From contig QRDG01001973.1 in assembly GCA_012064385.1 (NCBI GenBank), positions 683,121-747,120 on the forward strand: a DNA stretch of 64,000 bases, written 5' to 3'. Position 1 is the first letter of the stretch. Every line of letters begins with the position of its first letter. Shown here in pieces: positions 1-9,505 of this stretch. The notes beneath the pieces were generated by a model that was not told the origin of the DNA, searched no databases, and saw only the letters and a program-made list of their open reading frames with translations. The stretch is from Puccinellia tenuiflora (Eukaryota > Streptophyta > Magnoliopsida > Poales > Poaceae). The position numbers and the translations under genes were made by a program.

Positions 1-82
1 TTGATTTTTTTTATTTTGCTGGGAAAATTCTTCTGTTGGCCATAACTTTTTTTGGTTTGGAATTTGAGGATTCTGTGAATTG
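1..82. other. Unassigned left edge
   Basis: AT-rich sequence. Similarity to the start of element A gag stops abruptly near position 83. The reading frame entering from the right continues about 24 codons past the break with unrelated residues. This is an insertion or recombination breakpoint whose partner lies outside the window. No gene or repeat is recognisable in the 82 bases themselves. Confidence 0.5.
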
Positions 83-436
83 CTCCTCAGAGTCCAGGTC
101 CAATCCGTCTTCAAAGTTGTAGGGGTGGGCGGTGGGCAAACTCGATGTGAAACCGAGATCGTCCAAAGCCTTGGCGGTGAAGCCGACGAAGATGTCGAAA
201 CCACCAATGGAGATCGTGGACCAGCCGGCGGGATCCTCCTTTGCCGGCGTCCAGAAGCCGTCGTTGAAGACGTGGCCGGCTCCGGTCTCGTCGAAACAAC
301 TGACCAAGCCCACCGCGATGGTGTCACCGATGCCGCTGATAGATCCCGGCAGGAACAAAACCCCGGACCTCTCTAGCCCCACGGTGGGCGCCAACTGTCG
401 TGGTATTGTCGATTCTAGCCTCGGCAGGGGTGCCAT
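83..436 (-). pseudogene. gag: Truncated gag 5' end, second copy of element A
   Basis: Minus-strand fragment nearly identical to the first ~115 codons of the A gag at 11764-12118. It includes the ATG inside the LTR (434-436), the read-through of the PBS, and the acidic N-terminal segment (WSTISIGGFDIFVGF, then HPYNFEDG). Similarity is lost at about position 83, so the Retrotrans_gag core, protease and pol are absent. It lies immediately beyond the LTR at 396-935, where host DNA would be expected if A were a simple insertion. It therefore marks a second A-type element sharing that LTR. Clearly a fragment. Confidence 0.8.
376..393 (-). other. Primer binding site next to left A LTR
   Basis: On the minus strand the 18 bases TGGCGCCCACCGTGGGGC start two bases inside the LTR end. 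This is the usual spacing for a retrotransposon PBS. The same 18 bases lie beside the right LTR at 12058-12075. TGGCGCC is the usual beginning of many plant Gypsy PBSs; I cannot assign the tRNA with certainty. Confidence 0.75.
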
Positions 437-935
437 CGAGCTAGGCAGAGCGAGGGGTTTTGGAGAAGTTGGGGATTCCGACTTAGGGATAGACACAAGT
501 TTACCCAGCTTCGGATCACACGACAGTGGCGTGATCCTACGTGCTGCTATAAATCACTATATAGGCAATATCGCTGAGTTATAGTGAGATCTCGCCGAGA
601 TTTAGGTTCTCGTCGAGATGGCTTGTATCAAGAGTGCGTGCCCTAAGGCGCCCCGTTGGCCGGCTTATAAAGGCGTCTGGCCTAGGGCTTACAGGAGAAA
701 ACCTACCGACTAAGTCAGAGTCCTAAACTAATCCGGCTTGGGCTTTGTCTTGTGGGCTAAGTCTTCCGCAATACCAGCCGCCTTCTGGAACCTTCCTTAG
801 CCGGATTGGCCTCCTGCGCTTCATCATACTGGGCCGCCCGATAAGCCGGAATTTGGCTAATCACCACTATGGGCACCCTGGTATTCTGGCTTAGCTCCAT
901 ATCCGTGAGGACACCTGTTCGGCATAACCCCAACA
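396..935 (-). repeat. Element A LTR (left copy, shared)
   Basis: 540 bp that on the minus strand starts TGTTGGGGTTATGC and ends CGACA. It pairs with the LTR at 12078-12618, with roughly 4-5% mismatches by eye. It acts as 3' LTR for the A interior to its right (936-12077), but also has a PBS and gag start on its other side (83-395). A CTATATAG TATA-like motif for minus-strand transcription lies near 557-564. TG..CA ends are intact. Confidence 0.88.
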
Positions 936-1325
936 GTAGCCCCCGGAAAGCTTCAAGTACTTGTTCGGTTGGCTTCATCTTTCCGACAAAACTCCATCCG
1001 GGAAGTTCTTCATCCGTCTTTTAGTCTTGGAGCATTCCTAGAAACTTTGAAGAACATGCCGAACTTGTTTGCCGATCTCACAGTGTCGGCTTATTATGTC
1101 GAAGAAAACCACTTGAACACGTACTGACACGCGTCCGTCGATTTGACGACTCTGTGAGACTCGGTAGAGTGAGTGGAGAAGCATCTTTGAATGTAGGGGC
1201 TAACAGCTTTTTTCCCGCGCGAGAATCGAGGAGTCGAAGGCAACCAAACGTCTCGCAACGGCTCGATCCGTGACGCGTGGCGAAAATCGCGTCTCCTGAC
1301 CGTTGCGCGGATCTCGGCGCGTCCG
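936..1325. other. Non-coding interior, upstream of the antisense gene
   Basis: Between the left A LTR and the TATA box of the antisense gene. It starts with GTAGCCCCC, a motif that recurs in introns of the related genes (3508, 14443 and onward). No convincing coding region; reading frames here lack family motifs. It probably holds the antisense promoter on the plus strand and the A 3' untranslated region/polypurine tract on the minus strand, though no clear polypurine tract is visible beside 935. Confidence 0.5.
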
Positions 1326-1334
1326 CTATAAATG
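1326..1334 (+). promoter_or_regulatory. TATA box of the antisense gene
   Basis: CTATAAATG in a GC-rich context, about 104 bases before the ATG at 1438, a spacing that fits a plant promoter with a ~75-base leader. It reads into the plus-strand gene, i.e. against the element's own transcription. No expression evidence is available from sequence. Confidence 0.55.
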
Positions 1335-1437
1335 CCGGACGCCTCGCCTCCGCCGCTGCCACTCGCCATTCGCAACCCTAGCGCACATTTCTTCCAGATC
1401 TCTTCTCCCCCGATCTCAAGTTCTTCCTCCGAGCTCC

Positions 1438-4400
1438 ATGGCATCAAGCGCTCCAAACTCACCGGTGATTGAAGCAACGCCACCGGATTCGGCTCCGCCG
1501 ATGGGCGGCTCCCTTTCCGCGGCTACCGCCGCCGCCACCGAGCCATCTGCCGCCGCCACCGAGCCATTCGCCGCTACAGCTGCATCCTCCCCGTCTCCAG
1601 TGGTCACCTCCACCGTGCCAGGCCGCGATGAAGTGGCCCTTGCGAAAGCCGAAGCCGCTGCCTCTGCAACTCAAGCCCCCACGGCTTCTGAAGCCGCAGC
1701 CGAAGGAGCTAGTGCTGGAGAGGAGGATGAAGAAGAAGAAGCCGGCAGCAACAAAGGCGCTGCCAACAACCCGACACACAATTGGGTTGGCTCTGCTGTA
1801 GAAGAAGGCGAGCTCGAAAGCATGGCGGCTGATGGCGTCCTTCCTCCGGCATCTTCCACTTCGCCGGCTTGGAGATCCGCCTTGGACGACCCGTATCCAA
1901 CCCCAGTCCGGGACGAGTGGGTACTTCTCTCCTCCCACGTCTCTAGGGGCTTTTCTTTGCCGCCGTCGGCATTTCTGATAGAAATATTCGACCACTACGG
2001 CCTCCAACTCCATAACATCACCCCAAACAGTTTGCTGTACATCTCCGGCTTTGTAGCTCTATTTGAAGGTTACTTAGGTATAAAACCTAGGCTAGACTTC
2101 TTCCATAGATGCTTCTTAGTCAAGAGGCAGATTGTCAACAAGGAGCTGCTGGTGGTCGGCTCAATCAGCTTCAACTGCCGCCGGGATATCGACTGGTACC
2201 CTCAGGTGCCAATCGTTGATTCGGCAAAGGGATGGGCGTCGACCTTCTTTTACTGCAAGGACGTGGCACCGCCAAACCGGCTGGAGGGCCTTGCCCCTTT
2301 CACAGATATAGCCGGCACGCCCATGCCGTCCTGGAAGAAGAAACCGTCGGCGAAGATGCCGGCAGACCATGCCGCCATTCAGGCAAAGATTTCGGAGTTA
2401 ACCTCCGGCTCTCCTCCCCTAACTGGGGAGGACACCATAATATGCTGGGTCAAAAGACGGATCCAGCCCCTCCAGCACCGTACCCGCCTTTTGTGCGAGT
2501 ACACTGGTAATGCTGATCCCATGAGGACCATCGAGAAAGACATGGATGAGGAGCTCTACCACGCACGCCTCAACCGTCTAATCAAAGCCCGGCCCAACGA
2601 GGGTCGGCAATATGAAGAATCGATGCCGATGTACACGGCATCCAACCCTCCCCCAAAGGTACTTTGCCGGAAACAAAGTTCAATTCTTTGAAGGGATTTT
2701 AGCTTTATAGTCACAAGCTGACTTGTTTTATTCCTCAGATTCCAGGCCTTTCTGCTACTGGATCAGCTGGCACGTCGTCGTTCAGCAAAGTGATCCAGCG
2801 TCCCATTACTTTTTCTTCGGCTCAAGCAGAGAGCCGGAAAAGGAAGAGCCAGTCTATCACGATTGGCGCCAAGTCATCTGAAGATGACAATGCTCTCGCT
2901 GGGCTCAACATTCCCAGCAAGAAGTAAGTCGGCTGACAACGTTTTCTTTTTCTTGCTTTGTTATTGAGCCGGCATTGCTGAACTTGCCCCTTATATCGTT
3001 GCAGGATAAAGAAGGGCGCATCCCTTAAATCAAAGGTATGCGCCACGCGGAAGAAGGCGTCTCCCGCTGTAGCTCCTGCCACTCCGGTTCCGAAGCCGAA
3101 CCCCGCCGAAGAGGGCGCCCGCACTATGGCGGCAGGTCCTATCTTAGGGAGAGCCGGGACTACCCCTCCTTCGCAATGGACGGAGATGACGGGAAAGGTG
3201 ACAGCACCTCCTTCCCCACCAAGGGCTGAAGCTCCGGCTAATGACGCCCCGACCTTCCCTCCAATCAAGGCAGAGGCCTTTGACGCGGAGGGGTATATTA
3301 AGCCGGAGTTCATGAACCGGTTTATGCGCGTCCCTCCGTTGCCCCGAAAGAAAGGAACCACAGTCAGGGATGACGAGCCGGACCAGACCAAAGCCTATGA
3401 CACCCTTGATGTCATAGAGATCCTTGAGGACCAGCAGCACTACTTTACTGAGTCCTTTGATGCCGGCATGTCCCTTCTGCGCGAGCACTTCCAGTTAAAT
3501 ATCTTCCCCAGTAGCCCCCGAGCACTATGCCGGACTAAATTAGAGATGATAGCCGACATAGTGGTCCGAGTTAAATGCATCCACCTAGCCCCCGGCATTT
3601 AGAGTGCCTTCATGTAGCCACCTTGTCATCAAACTTTAGGCTTTTAGCAAACTCCTTACGCAGATTCATCGAGAAATTGGCGCTGAAACCATCACTTCTT
3701 TGGGTTTGCGAAATCAGGAGATTCGCCCGCTAAGGGCAGAGCTGGCAAACAAGGATGCCATTATTGCCGGGTTTGAAGCAGACCGGGTCATGTATCAGGG
3801 TAACAATACCGAAAAAACTTTCAATTTCTTGCTTCCAGCTTTACATGTCTGCTAACAATATGTTTGCCGCAGATGCCATCAACAAGGCCAAGGAGTTCGC
3901 AGACAACGTGGGAACCCTCGACCAGCTCCGCAACGAGAACACTGAGCTGAAAAGCTTAGTGAATCGATGAAGACAGAGCTGGAATCGGCTCAGAAAGCTC
4001 TTGTGCAAGCCGAGCAAAATCTGGAGACAGAGAGGCAACAAAGCAAAGATTCCCTCCGTGATGTTCAGGACCGGCTTGACAAGCGTCTGGACGAATCACT
4101 GGCAATAGACAACCAGCTTCTGAGTAAGTTTTATACTTAAGAACTCATTTTCGCTGCGTTTGTGTCTGCCCGCTTAACAAGTTAACTTCGCCTTTTACAG
4201 CTCCGGCCGGCTTGGGCCATGAACTGACAGCGGAGAACCGGCTTGACCGGATTTTGGAGATGGAGGAGGTTATCCCCGGCAACCCCGGGAACCCCGAGTC
4301 TTTGGCGAATCTGGCAGATTTGCCGGCCGAGTTGGACGAGGCAACTTCGTCCTTAGACGAACGGCTCTGATCCAGCGCTCGCAGAGGTGCGAATACGGCT

Positions 4401-4640
4401 CTGGGCTTAATGATGGCGCACTACCCAGAGGCTGAAGCTTGGCGGGTGGCATCCGGCTTTCCCCTTGAAAAGGAGGATGGCTCACCGCTTGATGACCTTG
4501 ATCGCAAGAAGATTCTTCACTCCGTCTCCGCCTATGCCAGCAAGATTGCCAAGATGGTATCATTGACCACCATCTTCAAGGAAGTGCCGTGCCCGCCAAC
4601 ACCCGTCCAATCAGATGATGACGGCGAGGAGGCGAACTGA
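1438..4640 (+). pseudogene. Spliced antisense gene of element A ('putative gypsy type transposon' domain)
   Basis: Plus-strand gene between integrase and the left LTR. Likely exons: 1438-2658, 2739-2923, 3005-3494, 3664-3799, 3873-4123, 4201-4640, mostly with GT..AG borders (e.g. AA/GTAAGT at 2924, GA/GTAAGT at 4124). Exon 1 has an Ala/Pro/Glu-rich N-terminus (about residues 1-150), then a globular region with LPPSAFLIEIFDHYGLQLHN and YISGFVALFEGYLGIKPRLD. This matches the domain Pfam calls putative gypsy-type transposon. Later exons are charged and probably coiled coil (ELANKDAIIAGFEADRVMYQ; LVQAEQNLETERQQSKDSLR). Breaks: damaged donor after exon 3 (CAG/TTAAAT), a one-base frameshift near 3957, and an in-frame TGA at 4368-4370. 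Function is unknown in the family. A homologue sits in the same place in element E. Confidence 0.75.
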
Positions 4641-5173
4641 TATTAAGGCCGAATTTGCTCGTTCGAGCCGGCTTCCCTGAAAATGTAAACTTTAGATGTA
4701 AGCAAGTCGAATAGTGTGGAATATTTTGTAAATAACTGTCTTTTGCCATATTTAACTTATCTACTTTGCAATTTTGCAATTTTTATGCCTCAGTTCAATC
4801 TGGCCTTGACACCTTAGCCTTTAAGTGCCGGCAAACCTATTGCGAAGCAAACTTGCTGAGCAACAGGGTACACAATGACCAATCTGTTTAGACCCAGATC
4901 AAGTGCCGCCTTTCGGTGCCGGAACACTTTGAAGCAACCCGGCGCAAAAAGCTATCAGACAAACGTTATTTGGCAAAACTTTGTTTTTTCATCGCCTTAA
5001 GGCGGATCCAACAGAGAAGAGAGTTTACCAACTAGCAACACAGGCAATTTCGGGTAAACAGATAATATCAATAAGATCATTGGGAAATAAGGGATGGTAC
5101 AGATTCTCGAATTCGACATGAGAGAAACCAATTTTATTTCACGATCACATTGACATGGTTACAATAGAATTTG
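4641..5173. other. Intergenic space between convergent antisense gene and pol
   Basis: The antisense gene ends at 4640 (+) and pol ends at 5174 (-), so the two units converge here. The stretch is moderately AT-rich, with AATATTTTGTAAATAA-like sequence near 4720 that could hold 3' ends. No coding motif is seen. Confidence 0.5.
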
Positions 5174-6816
5174 CTAAGTGTAAAAAGGACGTAGCTGAGC
5201 GATATTCCACGGACGTTTCGTCTCATCTAAGTCGTCATCTACATGCCTTTTCCTCTTTCGACCTTTCTTCCTGGGATCTTTCTTTGAATCCCTTAAGTCG
5301 AGGAGATAATATGACCCGTTTTTTAGAACTTTGCTGATAATGAAAGGCCCTTCCCATGGCGGGGATAATTTGTGCTGCCGGCTTTGCACAAGCCGAAGCA
5401 CTAAGTCGCCCTCTCGAAAAGATCGATTCCGCACTCTACGGCTCTGATAGCGATGTAGATCTTGTTGATAGATGGCGGATCTTTGGAGAGCTAACTCTCT
5501 TTCTTCTTCGAGGATATCTAAGCCGTCTTGACGTGCTTCTTCTGCGTCTTCTTCGACGTAGGCTGCGACTCTAGGCGAATCATGGATCATGTCGGATGGG
5601 AGCACCGCTTCTGCGCCATAGACAAGGAAGAAAGGGGTGAATCCGATTGATCTATTTGTGGTAGTACGAATACTCCATAAGACCGCCGGCAATTCATCAA
5701 CCCAAGCGCCGGCTGCTCGATGTAAAAGAGTTTCAAGCCTCGGCTTAATACCCTGCAGAATAATGCCGTTAGTGCGCTCTACCTGTCCATTGGATTGCGG
5801 GTGTGCCACCGATGCCACATCGAGTCGGATCTTTGATCGGCTGCAGAACTTCGCTAGCTCACCGACGGCAAAGTTTGTGCCATTGTCAGTGATAATGCTA
5901 TGCGGTATGCCGAATCGAGTTGTAATCTCGACGATGAACTTTGTAGCTGTAGCTCCGTCGAGTTTCTTGATGGGCTTTGCCTCCACCCACTTCGTGAATT
6001 TGTCGACCGCCACCAGCAGGTGGGTTAAGCCTCCCCTTGCCGTCTTAAAAGGTCCCACCATGTCGAGCCCCAAGACCGCGAACGGCCAAGTGATAGGGAT
6101 CGTTCGGAGCTCCTGAGTCGGCAAGTGAACCTGCTTTGCGTAGCGCTGACATCCTTCACAAGTCTTGACGATGTTGATAGCATCCTCTTTAGCCGTCAGC
6201 CAGAAGAATCCGTGCCGAAACGCCTTGGTGACTAACGCCTTTGCCGCCACGTGATGCCCATATTCGCCGGAGTGGATTTCTTCTAAGATTTGTCGTCCTT
6301 CCTCTGGAGAGACGCATCTTTGGAAGATGTCGGATGTGCTCCTCTTGTAGAGTTGTCCGTCAATAATCGTGTACGCCTTTGCTCGACGCTCAATTTGACG
6401 GCTTAGCACCTCGTCGTCCTTGGGCAGTTTCTTATTAATCAAGAAATCAATGTAGGGTGTGGTCCAATCTGGGGTTACCAAGCACACCTGAACTGATTCT
6501 GCCGACAAAGGGTAATCTTCATCGCCGCCTTTGATGGACGGCTTGTGAAAGTGATGGAGGAATATGTCTGGTGGCACTGCCTTTTTCTTGGATCCTATTC
6601 TGGCCAAGGCATCAGCAGCTTCATTGTCATCTCGGGAGATATGTCGAACCTCTAAGCCGGCAAAACATCGGCCGAATTCGTCGACTGTTCTTCTGTATTC
6701 CGCCATTGTGGGACTCTTCGTATCCCAACATCCATCAAGTTGCTGCACAACCAGATCTGAGTCGCCATAGCAGAGGATGCGCTGTACTCCCAATTCCTTA
6801 GCCATGTGAAGACCAT
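5174..6816 (-). pseudogene. pol: Element A pol, 3' half: second RNase H end and integrase
   Basis: Open frame from the RNase H C-terminal half (HMAKELGVQRILCYGDSDLV, ISRDDNEAADALARIG) into integrase. The zinc finger is visible as H..H and CEGCQRY. The catalytic core shows GLDMVGP (about 6057), TDNGTNF (about 5880) and NGQVERTNG (about 5775), so the D, D and E residues are all present. The C-terminal domain ends KRPWNIAQLRPFYT before the stop at 5174-5176. Integrase inserts the cDNA into host DNA. This half has no internal stop, but it is cut off from the upstream part by the inverted-repeat insertion at 6827-7236, so it cannot be made from the full polyprotein. Confidence 0.88.
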
Positions 6817-6826
6817 GAAGGAGAGC

Positions 6827-7236
6827 GAGTGCGGTGATTTGGCTCCCGGGATCCACGGAGCCCGGTATTTTGAAAAAATGGAAAAGCACATTTTTATGTT
6901 TCAAAAAAATGTGAAAAAAATCATAGGTGTAGGTACTGTCGAGACACACGTCCGTGATTTTTTTTGTCTTCAAATTTGATGTATTTTCGGCTGTGCAAAA
7001 AAGACAAATTCTGACAGATTTTCAAATTTTGAATCTGGGTATGTTGATTCAGAAATTTGTCTTTTAGATCTAGCCCAAAATAAAACGAATCTGTCCTTGA
7101 AATTTGGCATGCTTGTACATGTAGGTGATATCTACACGTGGTATTTTTTTCTCGATTTTTGGAAACCAAAATTTGCGGATTTTTTGTTTTCAAAATACCG
7201 GGCTCCGTGGAGCCCGGGATCCAAATAGACTTTCCG
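6827..7236. mobile_element. 410-bp inverted-repeat element, Mutator-like MITE candidate
   Basis: Interrupts the RNase H codons of A. Both sides carry GAAGGAGAGC (6817-6826 and 7237-7246), a perfect 10-bp duplication. Ends are inverted repeats: ATTTGGMTCCCGGGMTCC followed by CACGGAGCCCGG on both sides (M = A or C), about 35 bp in all, imperfect in the outermost ~10 bases. The core is AT-rich without coding capacity. A 9-11-bp duplication with long inverted repeats is typical of Mutator-type elements. The only longer frame (6921-7193) has no recognisable domain. Confidence 0.8.
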
Positions 7237-8821
7237 GAAGGAGAGCCTCATACTCTGCTACATTGTTGGTGGCGTTGAAGTGGATTCGGAGGACATAACT
7301 GAGCTTATCACCCTTAGGCGATTTTAGAACTACTCCAGCCCCCGAGCCTTCCTTCATCTTCGAGCCATCGAAGTGCATTATCCAGTACTGAGAATCCGGC
7401 AAAGGTGTGCTTTCCATCACCTCTGTCCAATCTGCAACAAAGTCGGCTAGGACCTGAGATTTGATGGCGGTCCTCGGCTTGTACCTGATGTCGAAAGCTG
7501 CTAACTCGATGCCCCATTTGGCGACTCGACCCGTTGCGTCGGCATTGTTGATGATTTCCCTTAATGGAGCCTTGCTGACCAGCGTGACTGTGTGATCATG
7601 GAAGTAATGTCGCAGTTTCCTAGCGGCAAAGAATACGCCATAGGCTAACTTCTGGTAGTGGGGATAGCGCTGCTTCGAATCTGAGAATACCTCGCTAATA
7701 AAATAGATGGGGCGCTGATCCGGCCATTGCTTTCCCTCTTCCAGGCGCTCAACTACAATGACGACACTGATAACAAAGTTTGTGGCCGACAAATAGAGCA
7801 AAAGTGGCTCTCTTTCCTTTGGAGCCGCCAAGATTGGAGCATGCGTCAATGTATACTTCAGCTGAGCTAAGGCTGCTTCTGCTTCCTCCGTCCAGACGAA
7901 ATTATCCGACTTTTTGAGGAGTTTGTACAGAGGCAAAGCTTTATCTCCAAGCTGGCTAATGAAACGGCTTACAGCCGCGGCGGAACCCGTAAGCCGCTGT
8001 ATGTCCTTCAGACAAGTCGGCTTCTCGATGTTCTGAATCGCCTTTATCTTTTCCGGGTTAACTTCAATTCCTCTTTGGGAAATAATGAAGCCCAGAAGCT
8101 TGCCTACGGGCACACCGAAGACGCATTTTGCCGGATTAAGCTTCATCTGGTACTCCCTTAGATTTGCAAAGGTTTCCGACAGATCGGCGATGATATCGCC
8201 ACGCTTCTTCGACATGACTGCAATGTCGTCAACATAGACGTAAACATTGTGGCCAATTTGCTTGTCCAGACACCGCTGCATACACCTTTGGTAAGTAGCA
8301 CCGGCGTTCTTTAAGCCGAACGGCATTGTGACATAGCAATAATTGCCATATGGCGTAGTGAAGGATGTCTTGATTTGATCTGACTCCTTCATCTTTATCT
8401 GATGGTAACCCGAATAAGCGTCCAGAAAACATAGCATCTCTGAGCCGGCAGTTGAATCAATGACCTGATCGATGTGCGGTAAGGCGAACGGATCTTTAGG
8501 GCAGGCTTTGTTTAAGCCGGTGAAATCAATGCACATACGCAGCTCAGAGGTGTTCTTCTTTGGGACTAGCACGGGATTTGCCAACCAATCAGTGTGGACA
8601 ACTTCACGAATGAATTTGGCGGCTGTGAGCCTTAGGATCTCCTTTCCAACCGCCTTGCGGTTCTCAGTTCCGAGCCGACGAAGGCCTTGCTTGACCGGCT
8701 TTGCATCCTTGTTGACTTTTAGGGAGTGCTCGGCAAGTTTCCTCGGGACACCTGGCATGTCAGATGGTGACCAGGCAAATATGTCCCGGTTCTCACGGAG
8801 AAACTTGACGAGCTCGCCTTC
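7237..8821 (-). pseudogene. pol: Element A pol, 5' half: reverse transcriptase and RNase H
   Basis: Starts just after an in-frame TAG (8822-8824) and runs to the inverted-repeat insertion. Visible RT motifs: VLVPKKNTSELRMCIDF, FLDAYSGYHQI, YCYVTMPFGLKNAGATYQR and the catalytic YVDD (about 8225-8242). Then the Gypsy RNase H (FSDSKQRYPHYQKLAYGVFF), then the start of a second RNase H (MHFDGSKMKEGSGAGVVL, NNVAEYEALL). Two RNase H domains in tandem are the mark of the plant Tat clade. RT copies RNA into cDNA in the particle; RNase H removes the RNA. Apart from the flanking stop and the insertion, the frame is intact. Confidence 0.88.
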
Positions 8822-8824
8822 CTA

Positions 8825-9505
8825 TTTGTCGTCGAGACCGGCACCGATGATGGCCTCCTTTGTCGGATCATCCTTCGAGAGCTTGATTTTCTTGGTGTCA
8901 TCTTTTGGCTTGAAGCTTGAGTCGACTTTAGAGGACAGCTTGAAAATTATCGGCTTCACCAAAGGTGACCTTCAGGGTAATTTGCCCCATCGAGGAAGCT
9001 TGTCGTCCTGGCACAATCCCATGAAACTTCACAGTACTGTGGGTGAGTTGTGACTCGGAAATACGCATCCTCTTTAACGTTGCGGCATAAAGTATGTTGA
9101 TACTGCTGCCGCTATCCATGAGTACCTTTGTCAACTTGTACTTGTCGACTATTGGGCTGACGACTAAGGCGTAGGTGCGCTTTGCAGGAACTCTATCCGG
9201 GTGATCGCTGCGATCCCATGTGATGGGTGTGCCGGACCAATCCAGATATTGAGGAACTGCGGGCACCGTAGCGTTGAGTTCTCGCCAAGCCGCCTTTTCT
9301 TTGCGTGAAGAATCTGTTGCCAGGTTGACAATGAGACTTTCGGCATGCTTAGGGAATTTGCTGCCTTTTTCTTTGGAGGCAGCGTCATCCGACTCTGAAG
9401 CAGCTTCCTCCTTCTCTTTGTCGTCCTTCCTGGACTTGCGCTTGTTCCTTGACTTGCCGGCTTTGGGGTCCTTAGCGATGTCTCGATTAATGTGACATTG
9501 CTGGA
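8825..9505 (-). pseudogene. pol: Element A protease region, broken
   Basis: Aspartic protease frame with VLMDSGSSINILYAATLKRM (about 9075-9120), the DSGS motif that cleaves the polyprotein. The frame continues upstream to about 9505, where gag leaves it by a frameshift. Downstream the protease frame stops at 8928 soon after TLKVTFGEADNF. The C-terminal part of the fold, including the usual flap and LGR-like segment, is missing, and linker sequence follows in another frame. This suggests a deletion near 8930-8950. The linker to RT then meets the TAG at 8822. No active protease can come from this copy. Confidence 0.75.

Noticed and set aside
1459..2013. Minus-strand 184-codon frame opposite exon 1
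   Set aside because: Low-complexity shadow of the Ala/Pro-rich exon; no motif.
1438..4640. The spliced plus-strand gene as a captured host gene
   Set aside because: Its domain is known from plant Gypsy elements and a homologue sits at the same position in element E, so it belongs to the retrotransposon.
8472..9053. 193-codon plus-strand frame opposite RT/protease
   Set aside because: Shadow of the minus-strand pol; no domain and no promoter or splice context.
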